Assembly: GCF_014202225.1 (NCBI RefSeq)
Contig: NZ_JACHGE010000004.1
Span: 290,619 to 354,618, forward strand
Reading direction: 5' to 3'
DNA: 64,000 bases
Source: Algibacter amylolyticus
GTDB lineage: Bacteria > Bacteroidota > Bacteroidia > Flavobacteriales > Flavobacteriaceae
Both the position numbers and the translations under genes were made by a program. Shown one piece after another: positions 58,224 to 64,000 of this stretch (position 1 is the first letter of the stretch; the number at the start of each line of letters is the position of its first letter). The notes under the pieces are model-generated. The model ran no database searches and had not been told where the DNA came from. It saw nothing but the letters and a program-made list of their open reading frames with translations.

Positions 58224-60848
58224 ATGGCTAATAAAAACCCAGAAGCACAACGACTAGAAGTTGCAGACAATTACAGAAACTGGAAAAAATGGGGTCCATA
58301 TTTGGCAGAAAGACAATGGGGAACCGTACGCGAAGATTATAGCGAACATGGCGAATCTTGGGAATTTATAGACCACGATAAAGCCAGAAGTAACGCGTAC
58401 CGCTGGGGAGAAGAAGGCATTGGTGGCTTTTGCGATTCTAGAGAAATTTTATGTTTAGCACCTGCTTTTTGGAACGGAAACGATAGTATTTTAAAAGAGC
58501 GTTTATTCGGGCTTACCAACAACCAAGGTAACCACGGTGAAGATGTTAAAGAGCTATATTTCCATCAAGTATCCACGCCAACACACACATACAATAAATA
58601 CTTATATAAATATCCGCATAGCAAATTTCCGTATTCGGAGTTGGTAAACGTTAATGCATCTCGCGGCAGACACGAAGACGAATTCGAACTTTTAGATACC
58701 GGTTGCTTTAAAGATAGTGCGTATTTTGATTGTTTTATAGAATACGCAAAAGCTGGTGTCGATGATATTTTAATGAAAATTACCGTGGTTAACCGAGGCA
58801 ATAAAGCAGCCGATTTACATGTGTTACCACATTTTTGGTTTAGGAATTTCTGGAAACACAACGTAAAACACGAACGCCCAAGTATAAAATCGACCCATAA
58901 ATTCGCAGCACAATCTAGTAGCCCACGAAATGGCGATTACTATTTTTACCACGAAGGCGGCGAGCAGTTATTTTGCGAAAACGAAACCAATAACAAACGT
59001 ATTTACAATATAAAAAACGAAGTCCCTTTTGTTAAAGATGGCATTCATGAGCATGTTGTAAACAACCAAAAAACAGTTAACCCTAAAAAAACGGGCTCTA
59101 AAATGGCTGTTTGGCATAAATTTAATTTAAAAGCCGGCGAAGAAAAAAGCGTAAAAGTAAGACTTAGCAAGGAGGCTTTAAACGATCCGTGGACCGATTT
59201 CGATGCTATATTTAACCAACGCATACAAGAGTGCGAAGATTTTTATAGCGACATCATTCAAAAAGACTTACCAGAACAACGACAAGAACTAGCCCGAAAA
59301 GCCTTTTCAGGCCTGTTATGGACCAAGCAGTTTTACTATTTCGATGTATTTAAATGGCTATTTGGTGGCCCTGGAGAAAGCAAGCCACAACGTACCAACA
59401 TGCGAAATTACAGTTGGCAACACCTTACCAACCGTCATATTATTTCCATGCCCGATAAATGGGAATACCCATGGTATGCCGCTTGGGATTTAGCATTTCA
59501 TATGGCATCGTTTGTAGAAATAGACCCGTATTTTGCAAAACAGCAATTACTGTTATTTTTAGAAGAAAGCTACATGCATCCTAATGGTCAAATTCCAGCT
59601 TACGAGTGGAATTTTAGTGATGTAAATCCGCCTGTACACTCTTATGCCGTTTGGAAAGTTTACGAAAAAGACAAAGCAAAAACGGGCAAAGGCGATACAG
59701 CATTTTTAGAGAAAGCCTTCCATAAACTACAAATAAATTACACTTGGTGGGTTAACCAAAAAGATAAAAGCGGCACCAACCTTTTTGAAGGTGGCTTTTT
59801 AGGACTAGATAACATTGGGGTTTTCGATAGAAACCACATGCCCGAAGGCATAACCCGCATGCAACAAGCCGATGCTACCAGTTGGATGGCTATGTTTTCT
59901 ATTAATATGTTACGCATATCTTTAGAGCTTGCCGAAACCAATAAAGTGTACGAGGAAGCCGCAGCAAACTTTTTTAGGCACTTTTTAAACATTGCTTGGG
60001 CCATGCACCATATTGGTAAAAAAGACATTTCGCTTTGGGACGACGATGATAATTTCTACTACGATGTGGTCGAGATGGACAATGGCACCACCGATCGTTT
60101 ACGCGTGCGTTCTTTAGTTGGCGTAATACCAATGTTTGCCGTAGAAATTATACACAAAGATCTATTTGAAGATTTAAAAGATTTTAGACGTCGTGCCAAC
60201 CGTATTATTAAAACAAGACCCGATTTAGCCTCTTTAATTTCTAATTTAGAAAAAGCCAATGAAGATGGCAATTTTATGTTCTCCATTATGCGCGGCTTTA
60301 GGTTAGAGCATTTATTAAAACGCTTGTTGGATGAAGGTGAATTTTTATCAGATTACGGCATACGCTCGCTTTCAAAATACCATGAAAAATACCCGTTTGT
60401 ATTTCAGCATCATGGGCATCATCAAATACAATACGAATCTGGCGAAAGCAGATCTAATATGTTTGGTGGAAACTCCAATTGGCGCGGACCAATTTGGATG
60501 CCGTTAAATTATATGATTATTCAATCGTTACGAAAATACTATACCTTTTATGGCGACGAGTACACCTACGAATTCCCTACAGGCTCTGGCAACAAGCTAA
60601 ATTTAAAGGAAATTGCAAACGAGCTTACCAAAAGGCTTATTAAACTTTTTGAACCTAATGAAGATGGTAAATTCCCGTACCATTCTAAGGATGCCGACCA
60701 AGTATTTACAAAAGACGAACATTTTAAAAACGAACACTTTTTCTATGAGTTTTTTGATGGCGATAGCGGCAAAGGCCTTGGCGCCTCTCACCAAACTGGA
60801 TGGACCTCGCTTATTGCTAATTTAGTAATGGAAATGGACGAGGATTAA
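58224..60848 (+). CDS. GH63-like glucosidase (MGH1-type), cytoplasmic
   Basis: 874 residues, no signal peptide. It begins with LEVADNYRNWKKWGPYLAER and WGTVREDYSEHGESWEFIDHD, followed by a beta-sandwich domain (to about 330). An (alpha/alpha)6 barrel is typical of mannosyl-oligosaccharide glucosidase-like GH63 proteins (PDKWEYPWYAAWDLAFHM, NGQIPAYEWNFSDVNPPVHS, GGNSNWRGPIWMPLNYMI). Bacterial members hydrolyse alpha-glucosides such as glucosylglycerate or mannosylglycerate; which one applies here is not known. It has its own terminator (60867-60920) and no link with xylan use. Confidence 0.88.
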   Translation: MANKNPEAQRLEVADNYRNWKKWGPYLAERQWGTVREDYSEHGESWEFIDHDKARSNAYRWGEEGIGGFCDSREILCLAPAFWNGNDSILKERLFGLTNNQGNHGEDVKELYFHQVSTPTHTYNKYLYKYPHSKFPYSELVNVNASRGRHEDEFELLDTGCFKDSAYFDCFIEYAKAGVDDILMKITVVNRGNKAADLHVLPHFWFRNFWKHNVKHERPSIKSTHKFAAQSSSPRNGDYYFYHEGGEQLFCENETNNKRIYNIKNEVPFVKDGIHEHVVNNQKTVNPKKTGSKMAVWHKFNLKAGEEKSVKVRLSKEALNDPWTDFDAIFNQRIQECEDFYSDIIQKDLPEQRQELARKAFSGLLWTKQFYYFDVFKWLFGGPGESKPQRTNMRNYSWQHLTNRHIISMPDKWEYPWYAAWDLAFHMASFVEIDPYFAKQQLLLFLEESYMHPNGQIPAYEWNFSDVNPPVHSYAVWKVYEKDKAKTGKGDTAFLEKAFHKLQINYTWWVNQKDKSGTNLFEGGFLGLDNIGVFDRNHMPEGITRMQQADATSWMAMFSINMLRISLELAETNKVYEEAAANFFRHFLNIAWAMHHIGKKDISLWDDDDNFYYDVVEMDNGTTDRLRVRSLVGVIPMFAVEIIHKDLFEDLKDFRRRANRIIKTRPDLASLISNLEKANEDGNFMFSIMRGFRLEHLLKRLLDEGEFLSDYGIRSLSKYHEKYPFVFQHHGHHQIQYESGESRSNMFGGNSNWRGPIWMPLNYMIIQSLRKYYTFYGDEYTYEFPTGSGNKLNLKEIANELTKRLIKLFEPNEDGKFPYHSKDADQVFTKDEHFKNEHFFYEFFDGDSGKGLGASHQTGWTSLIANLVMEMDED

Positions 60849-60866
60849 AACTTTCTAGCTTATAAT

Positions 60867-60920
60867 AAAATCCCTTATTGGAAGGTCTTAACAAATAGAT
60901 ATTCTTGTAAGGGATTTTTT
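60867..60920 (+). terminator. Intrinsic terminator of the GH63-like gene
   Basis: Arms AAAATCCCTTA (60867-60877) and TAAGGGATTTT (60908-60918) give an 11-bp stem with a 30-base loop, followed by T residues to 60920, 18 bases after the stop codon. Confidence 0.75.
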
Positions 60921-60951
60921 ATTATTTGTAGGGGGAATTAGTTATATTTAA

Positions 60952-61037
60952 GCGGTAACAAGAGCAAAAAACTTGCTTTATCCTGATATATTTTCAGGAT
61001 ATGAGTAATAAAAGTTATTATATAACGAGTTACCTGC
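60952..61037 (+). other. Cassette boundary site A (attC-like, hairpin-rich)
   Basis: GGTAAC (60954-60959) is mirrored by GTTACC (61029-61034). Between them lies the hairpin TATCCTGA/TCAGGATA (60979-61001). The right end carries AACGAGTT (61024-61031), shared with the boundary at 62712-62719. The terminal GTTACCTGC (61029-61037) is exactly complementary to GCAGGTAAC after the next gene. The layout resembles integron recombination sites, but the canonical GTTRRRY/RYYYAAC cores are not matched. Confidence 0.5.
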
Positions 61038-61055
61038 AAGCTGAAAATCGAAACT

Positions 61056-61568
61056 ATGAAAAAACATTTAGTTATAATTTTACTACTTATTTCATTGAAA
61101 AGTTTTGCCTGTACTTGTGCGATTAAAAAACTTTCCGAATGGCAGAAATATGAATTGGAAAATTCCGAATGTATTTTTATTGGAGAAGTAATTGAAGTAA
61201 ACGATTCAGATTTGACATTTAAAATAAAGGTAACGGAATCATTAGATGGTGGAGACTCAATCGGAAATATTTACATCGGAAAAAATTGGAAATATTGCAG
61301 TCCTTATGTTCAGGAAAATGGGAAATGGATTGTATATGGAAATATGGAAGACGGATTTTTACGTCTAAATATGTGCGGAATAAGTCGAAGTTTTGAATAT
61401 CCAATTGTCAATCCTCTTCCACCTTCGCCTGAACTGTATGAAAAGAATACAACCGAAAAGGAAAGAAAAAAGATTTACGAAAAATTACGTGCTGAAAATA
61501 TAAAAATAGCGTTATCTGACTTGGAATTAGAAATAATTGCTTTGAGAAAAAGAAGAGATGATGAATAA
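61056..61568 (+). CDS. Small secreted Cys-rich protein, TIMP/NTR-like
   Basis: 170 residues. Signal peptide (MKKHLVIILLLISLKSFA) after which the mature protein begins CTCA (Cys19, Cys21). Further Cys lie at ENSECIFIGEV, KYCSPYV and NMCGISRS. A mature CxC start followed by FIGEVIEV and a later W-x-YG strand is the pattern of NTR/TIMP-like OB folds, seen in a number of bacterial orphan proteins. The last 35 residues are charged helix. No partner gene is evident; it lies within inverted repeats GTTACCTGC (61029-61037) and GCAGGTAAC (61575-61583). Function unknown; the fold reading is tentative. Confidence 0.75.
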   Translation: MKKHLVIILLLISLKSFACTCAIKKLSEWQKYELENSECIFIGEVIEVNDSDLTFKIKVTESLDGGDSIGNIYIGKNWKYCSPYVQENGKWIVYGNMEDGFLRLNMCGISRSFEYPIVNPLPPSPELYEKNTTEKERKKIYEKLRAENIKIALSDLELEIIALRKRRDDE

Positions 61569-61570
61569 AA

Positions 61571-61712
61571 GCCAGCAGGTAACAAAGCATAAAATTAATG
61601 GCTAGTTTTAGCTTACTTGGAAAATTCCTGCGGAATTTTCCGCTGGCAAGTTTCTATTTACTAAATTAGTGCTTAAACGCGCCACTAATATTATACGTAA
61701 CCGTTACAAGCA
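61571..61712 (+). other. Cassette boundary site B (attC-like, several hairpins)
   Basis: GCAGGTAACAAAG (61575-61587) closes the preceding gene unit, and CCGTTACAAGCA (61701-61712) opens the next. Between them are a perfect 10-bp hairpin GGAAAATTCC/GGAATTTTCC with a 3-base loop (61619-61641), ATTAGTG/CACTAAT (61665-61689), and GCCAGC (61571-61576) facing GCTGGC (61642-61647). The density of stems is striking for a non-coding stretch. Confidence 0.5.
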
Positions 61713-61732
61713 ATTAAAACGAAAATTAAACT

Positions 61733-62701
61733 ATGAAACAAAATTCAGCCCTATTGATAATAATTTTATCGATTTTATTTTCAAACTGTACTAATTCTCA
61801 ATCTGAAAATGATGAGAAATCAGAAGTAATTGAAATATTAAATAATTGGAATAAATTTCACAATGAGAAAGATATTCTGAACCTTTTAAAACTTTACAAT
61901 GAAAATGTTTTTTATTATGGTCAAAATAAATCATTGAATTATATCACAAAAGATAAATCAAAACTATTTAAAAAATTCAATTCTTTTAAACAAGAAAATG
62001 TTAGAATTAATGAATTATCAAGAAACTTACTAAATGAAGAAATAAAAATATCTTTTACAAAAAAAGTAACAATTGATTCAGAAGAAAAAGATTATCCATC
62101 TTATCTTATTTTAAAAAAAGAAAATGATACTTGGAAAATCTCTACTGAAAGTGACTTAATAACAAATAAAAATATTTCCGAAAAAAGTACAAGTGATGAC
62201 CATAAAAAAATATCAGGAGATTTTAATGGAGATGGTAAAAAGGAATATGCATGGATTGAAACACCACAAAGATTAGTGGATTCGGAATATATAATTGATG
62301 AAAGCAAATTAGAAGAGGGAGAATTTCACGTATTGTATGGTGATTTTATTGGTGGAGCTAAAAGTGTAATCCATTTTTCTAATAAAACGATTTGGCCAAT
62401 TACATTAGACACTGCAAATGGAGAACTATCAAATATAGGAGATTTAAACGATGATGGTTCGGATAATATTTGTGTATATACTTCTGGAGGGAGAAGTTCT
62501 GCTTTAAGAGTTATAAATGCTAATAATTACTATAAGCCAAATCTAATTGAACCTCTTTTTGTTAATAGAAACATCTATGATTCTGTTCAAAAAGAAGATA
62601 TGCTCGAAAAGATTAGCAATAAACTGATTAGAGTAACCTATAGCACCTTTTCAGAAAAAGGTGAATATGAATTGATTACAAAGGAGATAAAATTAAAATA
62701 A
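61733..62701 (+). CDS. Orphan lipoprotein with FG-GAP-like calcium motifs
   Basis: 322 residues, lipobox LFSNC (Cys19). Residues about 28-145 look like an NTF2-like domain (VIEILNNWNKFHNEKDILNL, ENVFYYG, SYLILKKENDTWKIST). Residues about 155-322 carry the repeats SGDFNGDGKKEYAWIET and IGDLNDDGSDNICVYTSGG, which are calcium-loop FG-GAP-like motifs. No enzymatic residues are recognised. It is flanked by TTACAAGCA (61704-61712) and TGCTTGTAA (62703-62711), an exact 9-bp inverted repeat around the gene. Function unknown. Confidence 0.75.
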   Translation: MKQNSALLIIILSILFSNCTNSQSENDEKSEVIEILNNWNKFHNEKDILNLLKLYNENVFYYGQNKSLNYITKDKSKLFKKFNSFKQENVRINELSRNLLNEEIKISFTKKVTIDSEEKDYPSYLILKKENDTWKISTESDLITNKNISEKSTSDDHKKISGDFNGDGKKEYAWIETPQRLVDSEYIIDESKLEEGEFHVLYGDFIGGAKSVIHFSNKTIWPITLDTANGELSNIGDLNDDGSDNICVYTSGGRSSALRVINANNYYKPNLIEPLFVNRNIYDSVQKEDMLEKISNKLIRVTYSTFSEKGEYELITKEIKLK

Positions 62702-62702
62702 C

Positions 62703-62726
62703 TGCTTGTAAAACGAGTTGGCAAAC
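62703..62726 (+). other. Cassette boundary site C (compact)
   Basis: TGCTTGTAA (62703-62711), which closes the preceding gene unit, abuts AACGAGTT (62712-62719) and GTTGGCAAAC (62717-62726), which opens the next. No spacer with hairpins lies between, unlike sites A and B. Confidence 0.5.
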
Positions 62727-62728
62727 AT

Positions 62729-63490
62729 TTGAAGAACGCGATTACATTCATTTTATTTTTAACTTTTGGAACAGTTTTCAGTCAAACCGAATGTGACCAA
62801 TTTGGGGAAAATTATACGCCTAAAGATTTAAATGATGCAATAGTATATCTAAACTGTAAATGGCCAGAAAAAGACAAAACGGAATATAAAAATAAAGCGG
62901 AAAATGATGCTGTTGCTGAATTACACTTTGGAACCGGAATGTCAATCCGAAATAATTGGGGATTGTGGAAAGGAAAAAATAAATTATCAAAGTTTTTTAA
63001 GTCAAATGGTGTTTTTCATCCAGATGATATATCTTCAATAATTCTGACTTCATTTCACAGACAACTCAATGGAAAACCGATTGATTTAGATGCTCAAATC
63101 GAATTCTATAAAAGCTATTGGGAACAAGCCAAAAAAGAATACGAACAAACAGAAAAAGGTCAGAAGGAATTAAGTAAAAAGGAGTTTGACAATTTTAAAG
63201 TTAGTGATTCAATCAAAATTGCATTTAAAATCAACAAACAAGGGAAAAACGTTTGGGCTTATAGTATTCAAAAATATCCAGATTTGAATGAAGAACCGAA
63301 TTGCTTTATTAACGGAATAATTACCAGAAAGAAAAAGAAAACTCGAAAACGAGGCGATTACGTTCTGACAATTATGATATTTGATATTTGTGGAAATGAA
63401 AAAGCAATTTTTAGCGAAGAAGAAAATGGACTTAAGACTAATCAAGAATATGATTTTAGTCTTGAGAATTATAAAATAAGTAAAAAATAA
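62729..63490 (+). CDS. Secreted DUF6794-like orphan protein
   Basis: 253 residues from a TTG start at 62729, two bases after the GTTGGCAAAC repeat. This start gives a signal peptide (KNAITFILFLTFGTVFSQ). The central block (CKWPEKDKTEYKNKAEND, AELHFGTGMSIRNNWGLWKG, PDDISSIILTSFHRQLNGK) resembles DUF6794, a widespread family of unknown function often seen in bacterial orphan genes. The second half (about 140-253) has a beta-rich domain that is not recognised. Inverted repeats GTTGGCAAAC (62717-62726) and GTTTGCCAAC (63497-63506) bracket the gene. Confidence 0.7.
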   Translation: MKNAITFILFLTFGTVFSQTECDQFGENYTPKDLNDAIVYLNCKWPEKDKTEYKNKAENDAVAELHFGTGMSIRNNWGLWKGKNKLSKFFKSNGVFHPDDISSIILTSFHRQLNGKPIDLDAQIEFYKSYWEQAKKEYEQTEKGQKELSKKEFDNFKVSDSIKIAFKINKQGKNVWAYSIQKYPDLNEEPNCFINGIITRKKKKTRKRGDYVLTIMIFDICGNEKAIFSEEENGLKTNQEYDFSLENYKISKK

Positions 63491-63496
63491 AAATAC

Positions 63497-63510
63497 GTTT
63501 GCCAACAAAG
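63497..63510 (+). other. Cassette boundary site D, left part
   Basis: GTTTGCCAAC (63497-63506) is the exact complement of the start of this unit (62717-62726) and runs into AACAAAG (63504-63510), the motif that also follows the first gene (61581-61587). The right part of the site is not visible; an IS110-family element begins soon after. Confidence 0.5.
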
Positions 63511-63565
63511 AACTGAGGTAAAAAACAACTCTTTTCTTCATTAATTTGAGACATTATTATTTTAG

Positions 63566-63605
63566 GCTCAGAGATTCAAAATTGTGATTCTTTGAGCTTT
63601 TTTTT
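63566..63605 (+). terminator. Intrinsic terminator after the DUF6794-like gene
   Basis: Arms GCTCAGAGATTCA (63566-63578) and TGATTCTTTGAGC (63585-63597) pair with two mismatches around a short loop and are followed by eight T. It may equally belong to the end of the insertion sequence. Confidence 0.6.
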
Positions 63606-63622
63606 ACTACCTATTTTATCAA

Positions 63623-64000
63623 CTATCTAGTTAATACAGAAACATATGTTTCATCATAAGGAATACCAGATTTTGCGATAGCAAAACATTGTTTTAATAG
63701 TTTATTTGCCACTGCAATTAAAGCAAGTTTTTTGCTCTTTCCCTTATTTACAATGCGCTCGTAAATTGCTCGACAAGCCTTATTGTGTTTAGAGGCATTA
63801 AAGGCACATAGAAAAAGTAGGTTCCTGAGCTTTCTATTACCCACTTTACTTATCCTAGCCCGACCTCTTACACTACTTCCAGACTCGCGTATGGTAGGTG
63901 TTATTCCAACATAGCTACATAGTTGTGATGCGCTTTCAAATTTTTTAAACCCATCTGTAACTACTATTAAAAACAAGGCTGTTTTAGGTCCTATACCAGG
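63623..64000 (-). CDS. IS110-family transposase, C-terminal part (runs off the window)
   Basis: 126 residues are visible; the frame stays open to the window edge, so the N-terminal DEDD catalytic domain lies beyond it. The visible part is the Transposase_20 region: PGIGPKTALFLIV (helix-hairpin-helix), ASQLCSYVGITPTIRESGSS, GRARISKVGNRKLRNLLFL and SKLALIAVANKLLK-like KKLALIAVANKLLKQC. IS110 elements move via a bridge RNA and lack long terminal inverted repeats; the left end of this one should lie between about 63510 and 63622 but cannot be fixed by eye. It adjoins the cassette-like genes. Confidence 0.85.
   Translation of the reverse strand, partial: PGIGPKTALFLIVVTDGFKKFESASQLCSYVGITPTIRESGSSVRGRARISKVGNRKLRNLLFLCAFNASKHNKACRAIYERIVNKGKSKKLALIAVANKLLKQCFAIAKSGIPYDETYVSVLTR

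Overview
The window is a stretch of chromosome from a marine-type member of the Bacteroidota, most likely a flavobacterium. This rests on several visible traits: A+T-rich DNA, SusC/SusD pairs, type IX secretion (T9SS) sorting domains of both type A and type B, a hybrid two-component regulator that fuses kinase, receiver and AraC domains in one chain, and promoters of the Bacteroidota form TTTG-N18-22-TAnnTTTG. Species cannot be fixed from the sequence alone.

Layout. (1) 1-8.5 kb, minus strand: part of an alginate utilisation locus. It holds the first codons of a SusC-type receptor, kdgF, a PL17 oligoalginate lyase, a PL6 alginate lyase, a Tat-exported TIM-barrel protein and a T9SS-secreted putative binding protein. 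Three transcription units here carry the same control module: a TATATTTG -7 element with a palindrome centred on GGTTAACC directly downstream of it. (2) 8.9-10.8 kb, plus strand: a T9SS type B surface protein whose open frame has no ATG, GTG or TTG start. (3) 10.9-45.4 kb: a large glucuronoxylan utilisation locus. On the plus strand are a GH10 xylanase, a GPH-type symporter and a GH43 xylosidase. On the minus strand are a DUF5060 protein and its adjacent hybrid two-component regulator, GH3, SusC, SusD, a giant FG-GAP lipoprotein, a two-module glycan-binding lipoprotein, two GH10 xylanases, a TIM-barrel/ThuA/SMP-30 trio, a GH67 alpha-glucuronidase, a sialate-type acetylesterase and a nucleoside-hydrolase-like protein. 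(4) 45.5-51.2 kb, minus strand: xylB-xylA-tkt-tal, which takes xylose into the pentose phosphate pathway. (5) 51.4-60.9 kb: core genes, namely a DUF255 thioredoxin-like lipoprotein, tRNA-Leu and tRNA-Gly, mutS, a TrmH-type methyltransferase, a small methyltransferase and a GH63-like glucosidase. (6) 60.9-63.6 kb: three small exported orphan proteins, each bracketed by its own inverted repeat, which looks like a gene-cassette array. The window ends inside an IS110-family transposase.

How it fits together. Xylan is bound and cut at the surface by the SusCD system, the binding lipoprotein and the GH10 lipoproteins. It is deacetylated by the SASA esterase and relieved of (methyl)glucuronic acid by GH67. 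GH3 and cytoplasmic GH43 reduce the oligomers to xylose after import by SusC and the GPH symporter, and XylAB, transketolase and transaldolase finish the job. Alginate is cut by PL6, reduced to monomers by PL17, and the unsaturated uronate is linearised by KdgF.

The most interesting items are the cassette-like array at the right end, the repeated promoter/operator module of the alginate genes, a pair of roughly 90-nt structured repeats (one inside the xyl operon), a 31-residue membrane micro-ORF at the head of the GH3-SusCD operon, and the start-less T9SS gene. All functional statements are homology-style readings made by eye; no database search was possible.
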